NCBI RefSeq assembly: GCF_041438865.1
Contig: NZ_CP109450.1
Location: forward strand, 62,001-126,000
DNA: 64,000 nucleotides
DNA from: Streptomyces sp. NBC_01471
GTDB taxonomy: Bacteria > Actinomycetota > Actinomycetes > Streptomycetales > Streptomycetaceae
Direction of reading: 5' to 3'
Shown here: positions 16,399 through 26,496 of the stretch, in pieces
How the letters are laid out: every line of letters begins with the position of its first letter
Position numbering within the stretch: position 1 is the first letter of the stretch
Program-made: the position numbers and the translations under genes
The notes under the pieces: generated by a model
Database searches by the model: none
Seen by the model: the letters and a program-made list of their open reading frames with translations, nothing else
Told to the model about the DNA's origin: nothing

Positions 16399-17355
16399 AT
16401 GCCGCACACTTTCGACCTGCTCGTCATCGGGGACGCCAACCCCGACATCGTCCTCGGCCCCCTCGACGCTCCCCTTGCCTTCGGGCAGCGCGAGCAACTC
16501 GTCGACACGGGTGTCCTCACACTCGGCGGCTCCGGCGCCATCATGGCGTGCGGAGCCGCCAGGCTCGGCCTCAGCGTCGCCTTCACCGGACGCGTCGGGG
16601 ACGACGACGCCGGGCGCTTCGTCCGGGCTGCCCTCACTGACCGGGGAGTCAACACGGACGCCCTGGTCAGCGACCCGGAACTGTCCACGCCGCTCACCGC
16701 GGTCGTGACCGCGGGCGACGACCGTGCCATCCTCACCGCGCCCGGGACCCTGAGCGCGACCCGCGGTGACGACATCCCCGAAGCGCTGCTCGCCGACTGC
16801 CGCCATGTGCACGCGGCCTCGTACTTCCTGATGCCGAAACTGGCCGCCGCGCTGCCCGGCCTGCTGCTCACCGCACGCGGCCACGGCGCGACCACGTCGC
16901 TGGACACCAACGACGATCCGTCCGGGCAGTGGCGGTCCGCCGCTCTGGACGAGGTGCTCGCGGTCACCGACATCCTGCTGCCGAACGCCCGGGAAGCCCA
17001 TGCGCTGGCCGGACCCCCGGCCGGATCACTGGCCGACGCGGCCGCCCGGCTGGCCGCCCTCGGGCCGCTGGTCGTGGTGAAGGACGGGGCCGACGGAGCT
17101 CTCGCCCACGACGGCGGCAGCCTCGCGCGTACCCGAGCCATCGCGGTCCGGCCGGTGGACACCGTCGGCGCGGGCGACAGTTTCGACGCCGGCTTCGTCG
17201 CCGCCGTACTGGCAGGTCTGCCGACCGCCCGGGCCCTCGAACTCGCCGCGGTCTGCGGCGCTCTGTCCACCCGGGCGCACGGCGGCACCGCCGCGCAGCC
17301 CACCTGGGACGAAGCCGTCGCAGCCGTCACCCACAACGGAGAGAACCACTCATGA
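16399..17355 (+). CDS. PfkB-family carbohydrate kinase
   Basis: A 318-residue ribokinase-type kinase. The N-terminal signature is LLVIGDANPDIVLG and GGSGAIMACGAARLG, and the C-terminal ATP/catalytic signature is DTVGAGDSFDAGF with the anion-hole GAGD at 257-260 (Asp260 as base). A lid and sugar-binding region lies between (ASYFLMPKLAA, TTSLDTNDDPSG). Start ATG 16399 follows AGGAAG. It sits between the ABC permeases and the GH4 gene, and its stop overlaps the GH4 start (ATGA). The likely job is phosphorylating the sugar released inside the cell; substrate unknown, with galactosamine- or tagatose-type sugars plausible. Confidence 0.88.
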   Translation: MPHTFDLLVIGDANPDIVLGPLDAPLAFGQREQLVDTGVLTLGGSGAIMACGAARLGLSVAFTGRVGDDDAGRFVRAALTDRGVNTDALVSDPELSTPLTAVVTAGDDRAILTAPGTLSATRGDDIPEALLADCRHVHAASYFLMPKLAAALPGLLLTARGHGATTSLDTNDDPSGQWRSAALDEVLAVTDILLPNAREAHALAGPPAGSLADAAARLAALGPLVVVKDGADGALAHDGGSLARTRAIAVRPVDTVGAGDSFDAGFVAAVLAGLPTARALELAAVCGALSTRAHGGTAAQPTWDEAVAAVTHNGENHS

Positions 17356-18662
17356 CCACCACGAAGATCGCATTCATCGGCGCCGGGAGCGTCGTCTTCA
17401 CGCAGGGGCTGCTGGCGGACCTCTTCGCCTTCCCCGAGCTGACGGACGTCCACATCGCGCTGCACGACATCGACGCGGAACGACTCGCCACCGCCGACGG
17501 CGCCGCCCGCCACATCGCGGCCGAGCGGGGCGCGGCGCCGCGGATCACGTCCCATGCGGAGCGGCGTGCGGCGCTGGACGGCGCCGACTTCGTCATCAAC
17601 ATCGTCCAGGTCGGCATGGGCGAGGCGACCCGTACCGACTTCGAAGTGCCCGCGCGCTACGGCCTGCGGCAGACCATCGGCGACACCCTGGGCATCGGCG
17701 GCATCTTCCGTGCCCTGCGCACCTTCCCGCTCCTCAAGGCCCTCGGCGAGGACATCTCCGAGGTCTGCCCCGACGCCTGGCTGCTCAACTACACCAACCC
17801 GATGGCGATGAACGTCCAGTACCTCACCCAGGCCACCGGGCTGACCCGTGTCGTGGGCCTGTGCCACTCGGTGTACTGGACCATGCGGGACCTCTCCGAC
17901 CTGGTGGGCGTCGCGTACGAGGACGTCAACTACCTGGCGGCGGGCGTCAACCACCAGGCGTGGGTGCTGCGTTTCGAGCAGGACGGGACGGACCTCTACC
18001 CCCGGCTCGACGCCCTGGTGGCGGACGACCCCCAACTGCGCCGCCGGGTCCGGGTCGACATGTACCGACGGCTGGGCCACTATCCGACGGAGACCAGCGA
18101 GCACTCCGCGGAGTACGTGCCGTGGTATCTGCACCACGCCGACGAGATCGAGCGGCTGCGGCTGCCGGTCGGCGCCTATCTGGGCATCGTCGACGAGAAC
18201 GTCGCGGAGTACGAGAAGACGCGGGCCGCCCTCGCGTCCGGGTCCCCGCTCCCGGTCGAGGGGACCATGGAGTACGCCCCGCAGGTCATCCACAGCATCG
18301 TCACGGGCACGCCCCGCACCGTCTACGGCAATGTGCCCAACCACGGGCTGATCGACAACCTTCCCGCTTCGGGGACCGTCGAAGTCCCCTGCCTGGTCGA
18401 CGCGCTGGGCGTGCAGCCCACCCGTATCGGTGCGCTCCCGGCGCAGTGCGCCGCGCTCAACCGCACGTACCTGAGCATGAACGACCTGGTCGTCCGCGCC
18501 GCTCTGCACGACGAGCCGCGCCATGTCCGGCAGGCCGCGATGACCGACCCCGCGACCGCCGCCGCCCTGCCCGTCGAGCGCATCTGGGATCTGTGCGACG
18601 ACATGGTGCGGGCCCACGGCGCAGCGCTTCAGCCGTCGCTGCGCGCCGTTCTGGGTCACTGA
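17352..18662 (+). CDS. glycoside hydrolase family 4 enzyme, alpha-galactosidase type (MelA-like)
   Basis: A 436-residue NAD- and divalent-metal-dependent cytoplasmic glycosidase. Visible elements are the Rossmann start FIGAGSVVFTQGL, the GDTLGIGGIFRALR block, the metal/specificity motif C171-H172-S-V, and a second metal/active site N200-H201 (AGVNHQAWVL). In GH4, CHSV is associated with alpha-galactosidases, in contrast with CDMP or CNVP in the 6-phospho-glycosidases. Length is typical. It overlaps the PfkB gene by 4 bases and ends the operon. Together with the GH114 enzyme it points to an alpha-galacto-configured substrate. Confidence 0.88.
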   Translation: MTTTKIAFIGAGSVVFTQGLLADLFAFPELTDVHIALHDIDAERLATADGAARHIAAERGAAPRITSHAERRAALDGADFVINIVQVGMGEATRTDFEVPARYGLRQTIGDTLGIGGIFRALRTFPLLKALGEDISEVCPDAWLLNYTNPMAMNVQYLTQATGLTRVVGLCHSVYWTMRDLSDLVGVAYEDVNYLAAGVNHQAWVLRFEQDGTDLYPRLDALVADDPQLRRRVRVDMYRRLGHYPTETSEHSAEYVPWYLHHADEIERLRLPVGAYLGIVDENVAEYEKTRAALASGSPLPVEGTMEYAPQVIHSIVTGTPRTVYGNVPNHGLIDNLPASGTVEVPCLVDALGVQPTRIGALPAQCAALNRTYLSMNDLVVRAALHDEPRHVRQAAMTDPATAAALPVERIWDLCDDMVRAHGAALQPSLRAVLGH

Positions 18663-18666
18663 CCGA

Positions 18667-18708
18667 CCGCTTCGCCGGCGGGGTGCGGAGCCGCTGCCGG
18701 CGAAGCGG
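18667..18708. terminator. two-way terminator between GH4 and GNAT genes
   Basis: CCGCTTCGCCGGC (18667-18679) and GCCGGCGAAGCGG (18696-18708) are exact reverse complements with a 16-base loop, between the convergent gene ends at 18662 and 18736. Confidence 0.75.
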
Positions 18709-18735
18709 GCGGTGCGGGATCAGGTGGTACGGATC

Positions 18736-19491
18736 TCAGCGCAGCGCCGTCGTCCGCGCGTCCTGGGTTCCGGTCCCGGTTTCGGCCGAATGCTGCGGTA
18801 CGAGCGCCGAGAGGAACTCCGTCCGGCGGCGGAGCCGGAACCCCAGGGACTCGTACAGCCGGACGGCGTTGGTGTTGGACTCCGCCGCGTGCAGGAACGG
18901 CGTCTCGCCACGCTCTCTGATCTCGTGCGCCACAGCGTGTATCAGCCGGGTGCCGAGACCCTGTCCGCGGACGGACGCGTCCGTGCAGACCGCGCTGATC
19001 TCGCTCCAGCCGGGCGGACGCATCCGCTCACCGGCCATCGCGACGAGTCTGCCCCCGTGACGGATGCCGAGGTAGGTGCCGAGTTCGACCGTGCGTGACA
19101 GGAACGGACCGGGGCGGGTGCGTTCGACCAGAGCGAGCATCTCGGGCACGTCGGCGGGTCCCAGCCGTACGGCCTCCGGGTCGGGCGCCGCTGCCACCCC
19201 TGCGTCGACGAGCTGGACACCCGGCGCGTGGAAGACGATCTCCCAGTCGTCCGGCGGCGGCTCGCGGAACGCGGTGAGAGTGACGGCACCGCCGGGGCCG
19301 GCCAGTGCGGCGACGTCGGACCAGTCCGCGGCGTCGGGGGCCTCGGGCGTGACGAACCACGGCGCCACATCGTCCGGGTAGCACAGAACGCGGCCCCGGG
19401 ACCGTGCGAAGTGGGCGTGCGTGCCGGTCAGCGCGGTACGGACCGGGTCGTCCAGGGGATGCTCAGCGGAGGACGGGTGCGGGACGCTCAT
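18736..19491 (-). CDS. GNAT-family N-acetyltransferase
   Basis: A 251-residue acyltransferase. The C-terminal GNAT fold (about 115-235) has SEISAVCTDASVRGQGLGTRLIHAV, including the acetyl-CoA loop V-R-G-Q-G-L-G, followed by FLHAAESNTNAVRLYESLGFRLRR. The N-terminal half is a second, degenerate domain of the kind seen in FR47-like proteins. Its start ATG overlaps the upstream oxidoreductase stop by 4 bases (19488-19491), so it is translated with that gene. Acceptor substrate unknown. Confidence 0.88.
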   Translation of the reverse strand: MSVPHPSSAEHPLDDPVRTALTGTHAHFARSRGRVLCYPDDVAPWFVTPEAPDAADWSDVAALAGPGGAVTLTAFREPPPDDWEIVFHAPGVQLVDAGVAAAPDPEAVRLGPADVPEMLALVERTRPGPFLSRTVELGTYLGIRHGGRLVAMAGERMRPPGWSEISAVCTDASVRGQGLGTRLIHAVAHEIRERGETPFLHAAESNTNAVRLYESLGFRLRRRTEFLSALVPQHSAETGTGTQDARTTALR

Positions 19492-20408
19492 CCGGCCACC
19501 TCGATCACGATCTTGCCGCGGGTGTGCCCGCCCTCGACGGCGCGCAGGGCTTCGGCCGCCCGGTCCAGCGGAAAGGTCCGGGTGACGCAGGCCCGCAGGG
19601 CGCCGTCGACGGCGAGGCGTGCCACGGCGTCGAGGACGGCCGTGTTGCGGGCGCGGACGACCGCCGCGCCGCCCAGCTCCACCACGAGTTCCTTCCCGCC
19701 CGCGCTGATGACCCTCGTCCGGTCTGCGACCAGTCCGGCCACCTCCTCCAGCGCCTCGCCGCCGACGAGATCGAAGACGGCGTCGACACCGTCCGGGGCG
19801 GCTGCCCGCACCCGGTCCGCCACGCCGGGGCCCGACGGGACGTGCACGGCGCCGAGCGCCTCCACGAAGTCCTTCTTCTCCGCGCTCGCGGTACCGATGA
19901 CCCGCACGCCGAGATGCCGTGCGATCTGCGCGGCGGCCACCCCCACACCTCCGCCGGCGCCGTTGACCAGCAGGGTCGAGCCGGGCACCGGGGCCAGCTG
20001 CTGCAAACCGTCGTACGCGGTGGCCGCCCCGACCGGCAGGGCCGCGGCCTCGGTGAACGGCAGTGCGTCGGGCTTGTGCGCCGTGACACCGACGGGCATC
20101 AGCGTGTACTCGGCGTAGCCGCCGGTCACCGGGTTGCCGAACACGGCCTGCCCCGGTTCGAACCCTTCGACACCGGGGCCTGTCGCCACCACGGTCCCTG
20201 CGGCTTCGCTGCCGAAGACCACGGGGAACGACGGCTCCTCGCTGCCGGGCCTGCGGTATCCCGTACGGAGTTTCCAGTCCACCGGGTTCACCCCGGCCGC
20301 CCGGACGGCGACGAGCAGTTGCCCGGGGCCCGGAACCGGCATCTCCAGCTCGGCCTGAGCCTCCGCCTCGGAGCCACCGTTACGGGTGAATACGTACGCC
20401 TTGGGCAT
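19488..20408 (-). CDS. NADP-dependent quinone oxidoreductase-like (zinc-less MDR) protein
   Basis: A 306-residue medium-chain dehydrogenase/reductase. The N-terminal GroES-like domain (PVDWKLRTGYR, PVVFGSEAAGTVVATG) is followed by a Rossmann domain with LLVNGAGGGVGVAAAQIA. The structural and catalytic zinc ligands of alcohol dehydrogenases are absent, as in quinone reductases. It ends EGGHTRGKIVIEVAG. Start ATG 20408 gives the family N-terminus MPKAYVFTRNG; a GTG at 20420 is an alternative. It is coupled to the GNAT gene downstream. Confidence 0.88.
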   Translation of the reverse strand: MPKAYVFTRNGGSEAEAQAELEMPVPGPGQLLVAVRAAGVNPVDWKLRTGYRRPGSEEPSFPVVFGSEAAGTVVATGPGVEGFEPGQAVFGNPVTGGYAEYTLMPVGVTAHKPDALPFTEAAALPVGAATAYDGLQQLAPVPGSTLLVNGAGGGVGVAAAQIARHLGVRVIGTASAEKKDFVEALGAVHVPSGPGVADRVRAAAPDGVDAVFDLVGGEALEEVAGLVADRTRVISAGGKELVVELGGAAVVRARNTAVLDAVARLAVDGALRACVTRTFPLDRAAEALRAVEGGHTRGKIVIEVAG

Positions 20409-20601
20409 GAACTCCCTCACTCCGGATCAGGGCACCGGCGCTGCACACGGCCGGCGGTTCCACCAGGAAAAAGTCCATTCTGCCTGCACGTATTCCCGGA
20501 GCTCCAGGGTGTTCACGGGGCGGCAACACACGAGGTCCGTGACACGAGAAGGCCTTCGGCGGGCAGCACCGCCCCCACGGGCCGGCGGCGGTGCCCCGGC
20601 C

Positions 20602-21444
20602 TCAGACCTCGCGCCACCGTGCGTTCGCCATGGAGAACGCGCCGAAGGCGGCCAGGCCGATCGCCACCAGCACCAGCAACCACGGCCCCGCCGGGGTGTC
20701 CGTGAACGAGCGCAGGGTGTCGTCCATGCCCTTGGCCCTGCCGGGCTGGTGGCTGACGGCCGCGGCGACGGCGAACCCGCCCGCGGCAGCGAAGATGATG
20801 CCCCGGGACGCCCCGCCGAACACGCCGGCGACGTCGACGGCGCGGCGGGTGTTCCTCGACATGCCGGACATCTTGAGATGCTTGCGGTACTTGCGCATGA
20901 CGGCCCGGGCGGCGATCCACAGCCCGGCACCGGCCACGACGACCCCCGCGATGCCGACGATCCACTGACCGCCCGGCCAGCCGAGTGCCGTCGCGGTGAC
21001 GTCCTCGGACTTCTTGTCCGTCGATCCGCTGCCGCTCCCCCGGTCCCCGGCCGCGTAGGAGAGCACGGAGTACGAGACGAAACCGTAGAAGACACAGCGG
21101 CCCGCCGCCATGGCCCGTTTGCCTGGCTTGCCGCCGTCCGGTCCTGCCTGGCCGAACAGCGCCTCGGACAGCCGCCAGACAGCCATGCCGAGCAGCGCGA
21201 TGCCCAGGACCCAGAGGAGGACGTGTCCGAACGGCCGGTGTGCGATCTCGGCGATGGCGCCACCGCGGTCCGCCTGCGCTCCGCCGCCGTCGGAGAACGC
21301 GATCCGTGCGGCCAGCACACCGACCAGGACGTAGATCACCCCCCGCGCGGCGAATCCCGCTCGCGCCCCTGCCGCGACAGCGGTGCTGTCCGCCGCTCGC
21401 TTAGCCTGTCTGCGACCACGTGCTGAAGCCGTCCCGGTATCCAT
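20602..21444 (-). CDS. DUF1206 membrane protein
   Basis: A 280-residue membrane protein with about six hydrophobic segments in three repeated two-helix units, each with an RxG/ARGxIY-like start (ARAGFAARGVIYVLVGVLAA, AAGRCVFYGFVSYSVL, GGASRGIIFAAAGGFAVA). This is the triple DUF1206 layout common in actinomycetes. The N-terminus is basic and cytoplasmic. It stands alone with divergent and co-directional neighbours at a distance. Function unknown. Confidence 0.82.
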   Translation of the reverse strand: MDTGTASARGRRQAKRAADSTAVAAGARAGFAARGVIYVLVGVLAARIAFSDGGGAQADRGGAIAEIAHRPFGHVLLWVLGIALLGMAVWRLSEALFGQAGPDGGKPGKRAMAAGRCVFYGFVSYSVLSYAAGDRGSGSGSTDKKSEDVTATALGWPGGQWIVGIAGVVVAGAGLWIAARAVMRKYRKHLKMSGMSRNTRRAVDVAGVFGGASRGIIFAAAGGFAVAAAVSHQPGRAKGMDDTLRSFTDTPAGPWLLVLVAIGLAAFGAFSMANARWREV

Positions 21445-21643
21445 GCCCTACCGGTTGCCCCGTGACCGGCCGTCGAAGCCTGGGTTGCGCACGAGTTGCA
21501 AACACATGCGCTGCGGGCCGCGGCGGAGCACGGCAGACTTCATGGTGTCCGGCCGATGGCTTCGGACCGATGGCCTTTTGACCGATGACTTTCCGCCACG
21601 CACCGGGTCTCCCTTATGACCGCACGCTCACGAAGGTGGACCG

Positions 21644-22792
21644 ATGACCAACTTGCAGGCACTTCTCACGACGTACGTCGACGCTGGGACCGTCCCCGGT
21701 GCGGTGGCCCTGGTGGCCCGCGGCGACGGGGTCGAGGTCGGGACGGCCGGCTTCTCGGACACCGGGGGCACGTCCCCGATGGCCAGGGATTCCATCTTCC
21801 GCATCGCCTCGATCACCAAGCCGGTCACCGCGGCCGCGGTGATGATGCTGGTCGACGAGGGCCGAATCTCCCTCGACGAGCCGGTCGGGCGCCGGTTGCC
21901 CGAGCTGGCTTCGCTCTCCGTCGTGCGCACACCGGACAGCCCGGTCGACGATGTGGTCCCCGCGGCACGGGCGATCACCGTGCGGGATCTGCTCACGTTC
22001 CGCGCGGGGTACGGATTTCCGTCCGACTTCTCGCTGCCTGCGGTCGGGCTCCTGTTCAGCGAGCTGCGGCAGGGGCCGCCGCAGTCGGAGGCGGTCCCGG
22101 CGCCGGACGAGTGGGTGGCGACGCTGTCCCGCATTCCCCTGCTGCACCAGCCTGGTGACGCCTGGCTCTACAACACCTGTTCCGACATTCTGGGGGTGCT
22201 GATCGCCAGGGTCTCCGGCCGCTCGCTCCCCGAGTTCCTGGCCGAGCGGCTCTTCGGACCCCTCGGGATGACCGACACGGGATTCGAGGTCCCGCCGGCC
22301 GAGCGCCACCGGCTCACCGGCTTCTACCGGACCACCCCGGACGGCCTCGAACCGGTCGCATCGGCCGACGGTGAGTGGGGCAGTCCTCCCGCGTTCCCGT
22401 CCGGCGCCGGCGGCCTGGTCTCTACCGCCGACGACTGGTACGCCTTCGCCCGGATGCTGCTCGCCGACGGCGCCGCGGGCGGACGGCAGCTGCTGTCGCC
22501 GGAGTCCGTGCGCCTGATGACCACCGATCACCTGACGTCCGATCAACGTGCCGCCTCCACGCTCTTCCTGGAGGGGCAGGGGTGGGGCTTCGGCGGGTCG
22601 GTCGATGTCACGGACGCCGATCCGTGGAACGTGCCGGGCCGCTACGGCTGGGTCGGCGGCTCCGGCACCGCGGCGCACATCATCCCCTCCACCGGTACGG
22701 TCACGATCCTGCTCAGCCAGGTGGCGATGACGTCGCCGACCCCGCCCCCGCTGATGCGCGACTTCTGGCGGTACGCTGCGGCCGGCGCCTGA
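21644..22792 (+). CDS. beta-lactamase-fold serine hydrolase (class C / esterase-like)
   Basis: A 382-residue protein with the penicillin-binding serine fold. The nucleophile motif S56-I-T-K59 lies in FRIASITKPVTAA, the Tyr motif is YNTC (about 177), and a C-terminal GWVGGSGTAAHI stretch lies where class C enzymes have KTG. No signal peptide is seen, so it is probably cytoplasmic and acts as an esterase or D-aminopeptidase-like hydrolase rather than a resistance beta-lactamase. The start is preceded by AGGTGG. It converges on the DD-peptidase gene. Confidence 0.85.
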   Translation: MTNLQALLTTYVDAGTVPGAVALVARGDGVEVGTAGFSDTGGTSPMARDSIFRIASITKPVTAAAVMMLVDEGRISLDEPVGRRLPELASLSVVRTPDSPVDDVVPAARAITVRDLLTFRAGYGFPSDFSLPAVGLLFSELRQGPPQSEAVPAPDEWVATLSRIPLLHQPGDAWLYNTCSDILGVLIARVSGRSLPEFLAERLFGPLGMTDTGFEVPPAERHRLTGFYRTTPDGLEPVASADGEWGSPPAFPSGAGGLVSTADDWYAFARMLLADGAAGGRQLLSPESVRLMTTDHLTSDQRAASTLFLEGQGWGFGGSVDVTDADPWNVPGRYGWVGGSGTAAHIIPSTGTVTILLSQVAMTSPTPPPLMRDFWRYAAAGA

Positions 22793-22864
22793 GGCGGTCC
22801 GCCGCAGCGCTCGGAGCTCACGGTCGGGATGCCTGACACGTACACACCTGACGCGCACGCAGAA

Positions 22865-22902
22865 GGGGCCTGCGCGCGGCCGCGTGGCCACGCACAGGCC
22901 CC
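22865..22902. terminator. two-way terminator between serine hydrolase and DD-peptidase
   Basis: GGGGCCTGCGCG (22865-22876) pairs with CGCACAGGCCCC (22891-22902) with one mismatch and a 14-base loop, between convergent stops at 22792 and 22924. Confidence 0.65.
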
Positions 22903-22923
22903 ATCCGTGTCACCTACGAAGGG

Positions 22924-23814
22924 CTACTTCTTGAACGCGTAGTCCATCAGCTTCTTCGCGTCCGCGGTCCGGTTCGCCTCCGAGGAGGACGCGAGGACCG
23001 TACCGATGACGGTCTTGCTGCCGCGGGTGGCGGCGAAGACCAGGCAGTACTTGGCCTCCGGGCCCGACCCGGTCTTGAGGCCGATGGTGCCCGAGTAACT
23101 GCTGAGCAGTTTGTTGGTGTTGGTCCACGACATGTAGCGGTAGCCACCGCTCTTCGTCGTGACCTTCTGCTTGGTCGACTTCGTCTTCACGACCGTGCGG
23201 AAGGTGGAGTACTTCATCGCGTTGCTGGCGAGCTTCGTCAGGTCACGCGGGGTCGAGTAGTTGGCACCACTCCCTATTCCGTCGAACGAATCGAAGTGCG
23301 TGTTCTTCAACCCGAGCGTCTTCGCGGTGGAGTTCATCTTCCCGATGAACGACTTCACCCGCGCGGCCCGGGTCGAACCGCTGCCGAACTTGTCGGCCAG
23401 CGCGTACGCCGCGTCACAGCCGGACGGGAGCATCAGGCCGTACAGCAACTGCCGGACCGTGACCTTGTCGCCGACGATCAGCCGGGCCGACGAGGCGTTC
23501 TTGGAGACGATGTAGTCGCTGTACGCCTTCTGGACCGTGACCTTGGAATCCAGGTTGAGGTTCTTCTGCCCGAGCACCACCCGGATCGTCATGATCTTGG
23601 TGGTGGAACCGGTGGAACGGCGCGTGTCCGCGGCCTTGGTGAAGAGCGTCTTCGCCGTGCTGTTGTTCATCACGAAGCCGCCCTTGGCGACGATCGTGGG
23701 CGCTTTGGGTGTGGCGGCCTGAGCCGAAGCGCCGAACGCCCCGGCCGTCGACACAGCGCCTGCGGTCACGACGACCACAGACATGCGACGAATGCCCTTG
23801 ATGCCGATGTTCAA
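22924..23814 (-). CDS. secreted D-alanyl-D-alanine carboxypeptidase/transpeptidase (S11, K15-like)
   Basis: A 296-residue low-molecular-mass penicillin-binding protein that trims or cross-links peptidoglycan stems outside the membrane. A signal peptide (RRMSVVVVTAGAVSTAGAFG, then SAQAA) precedes the three active-site motifs: S70-T-T-K73, S-G-C in LPSGCDAAYAL, and K-T-G in GLKTGSGPEAKY. The unusual SGC in place of SGN matches the known Streptomyces K15 DD-transpeptidase. I keep the TTG start at 23814 because GGAG (complement of 23823-23826) lies 8 bases upstream; ATG 23784 is the alternative. The C-terminus lacks the membrane anchor of PBP5-type enzymes. Confidence 0.9.
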   Translation of the reverse strand: MNIGIKGIRRMSVVVVTAGAVSTAGAFGASAQAATPKAPTIVAKGGFVMNNSTAKTLFTKAADTRRSTGSTTKIMTIRVVLGQKNLNLDSKVTVQKAYSDYIVSKNASSARLIVGDKVTVRQLLYGLMLPSGCDAAYALADKFGSGSTRAARVKSFIGKMNSTAKTLGLKNTHFDSFDGIGSGANYSTPRDLTKLASNAMKYSTFRTVVKTKSTKQKVTTKSGGYRYMSWTNTNKLLSSYSGTIGLKTGSGPEAKYCLVFAATRGSKTVIGTVLASSSEANRTADAKKLMDYAFKK

Positions 23815-23957
23815 GATGAATACTCCAAATGCTGCTTCAGTGCGGCCTCATGAGAGTGCCACTCCCACGTGAGACGAATGAGGAGCCCCAAAGGATGCGG
23901 GGTCGCGCGAAAAATCTTACGAGCGCCGCGCTCCCCCTGGTCTGCCATGCTGGCGGC

Positions 23958-24707
23958 GTGCCGTACGGACCGAGCGCGCCCGAACCCATCACGGCCGACC
24001 CGCCCCGCGAGGAGCCCAGGCCGCTCCTCACCCAGTCCTGGCTGGATCTGGCGTTCCTGCACTGGGCGGCCGACCCGGCGGATGTGGCACCGCTGCTGCC
24101 CCGGGGCACGTTCCCCGACGTCCTGGACGGGGTGACCTACGTGGGGCTCGTCGCGTTCCGCATGCACCGGATCGGGTGGCTCCGGATGCCCGGACTGCCG
24201 TACCTGGGCACCTTTCCCGAGACCAACGTGCGCCTGTACTCCGTGGACGGCCGGGGGCGGCGCGGCGTGGTGTTCCGCTCGCTCGACGCCGCACGGCTGA
24301 TTCCGGTGGCCGTCGGGCGAATGGCCTTCCGGCTGCCCTACGTCTGGTCCCGGATGACCGTCCACCGTGACGGGGACACCCTCACGTACACCAGCCGCCG
24401 GCGTCTGCCCGGACCACACGACACGCACAGCGCGATCGGGATCCGGGTCGGGGAGCCCGTCCGGGAGCCCAGCGAGGTCGAGCATTTCGTCACCGCGCGG
24501 TGGGGGCTGCACACGAGCCTTCTCGGCCGTCCGCTGTACCTGCCCAACACCCATCCCCGCTGGCCGCTGTACCGGGCGGAGCTGACCGGGTGCGCCGAGA
24601 ACCTCGTCGCGGCAGCGGGGCTCACGCCGCCGGCGGCCGAACCGGTGAGCGTGCTCTACTCCCCCGGCGTCCCGGTGCGCTTCGGGCGACCGCTGCGCGC
24701 CGGCTGA
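23958..24707 (+). CDS. DUF2071 (YqjF-like) protein
   Basis: A 249-residue soluble protein of the DUF2071 family. Typical blocks are PLLTQSWLDLAFLHWAADP, GVTYVGLVAFRMHRIGW, LGTFPETNVRLY and HFVTARWGLHTSLLGRPLY. I prefer the GTG at 23958, since the longer reading from 23829 adds a low-quality N-terminus that overlaps the DD-peptidase promoter region. Function unknown; the fold is related to acetoacetate-decarboxylase-like proteins. Confidence 0.78.
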   Translation: MPYGPSAPEPITADPPREEPRPLLTQSWLDLAFLHWAADPADVAPLLPRGTFPDVLDGVTYVGLVAFRMHRIGWLRMPGLPYLGTFPETNVRLYSVDGRGRRGVVFRSLDAARLIPVAVGRMAFRLPYVWSRMTVHRDGDTLTYTSRRRLPGPHDTHSAIGIRVGEPVREPSEVEHFVTARWGLHTSLLGRPLYLPNTHPRWPLYRAELTGCAENLVAAAGLTPPAAEPVSVLYSPGVPVRFGRPLRAG

Positions 24708-24773
24708 ACCAGGGCCGGCCCGGCCGCCGACGACCCCGAAATATCCGTGGCATACACACTGACCTGGCCATTC

Positions 24774-24788
24774 GCCATTAATAATGGC
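24774..24788. promoter_or_regulatory. 15-bp palindrome, candidate TetR operator
   Basis: GCCATTAATAATGGC is a palindrome around a single central A, nested in a wider pair TGGCCATT (24765-24772) / AATGGCCA (24783-24790). It overlaps a TATTAT hexamer region (24792-24797) just before the TetR start codons, a position from which a dimeric TetR protein would repress its own promoter. Confidence 0.65.
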
Positions 24789-24807
24789 CAGTATTATTAT
24801 GGTTCGC

Positions 24808-26234
<1,427 letters not shown>

Positions 26235-26253
26235 GCCGCTGACCGTATGAGCC

Positions 26254-26298
26254 GCTGTCCCGCCGGAGGAGAACCCTGACGCCCGCCGGCGGGACAGC
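26254..26298 (+). terminator. hairpin after the TetR-SDR operon
   Basis: GCTGTCCCGCCGG (26254-26266) and CCGGCGGGACAGC (26286-26298) are exact reverse complements around 19 bases, 20 bases after the SDR stop. Confidence 0.6.
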
Positions 26299-26411
26299 TC
26301 CGTGCACCGCACCCTCGGCGCTGCGCGGAAGGCATACTCCACTCTGCCGGATGTCTGTGCAAACCGGGAGCCCATGCCGACAGATCACGCCAACCCCGGT
26401 TCACCATCTGA

Positions 26412-26445
26412 TTGTTCACGATTCACTATCGGCCAATTATGGCCG
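26412..26445 (+). promoter_or_regulatory. promoter with overlapping CGGCCA-ATTA-TGGCCG palindrome
   Basis: TTGTTC (26412-26417) and AATTAT (26435-26440) stand 17 bases apart, a good -35/-10 pair in an AT-rich island. The -10 lies within CGGCCA (26430-26435) / TGGCCG (26440-26445), an exact inverted repeat with an ATTA centre. It points at the STAND ATPase gene and argues that translation begins downstream of about 26447. Confidence 0.5.
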
Positions 26446-26496
26446 TTCCTCGTCGCGCGTATCGGCCAGGGATCGCCTCGGGTCCAAGATGTACGC

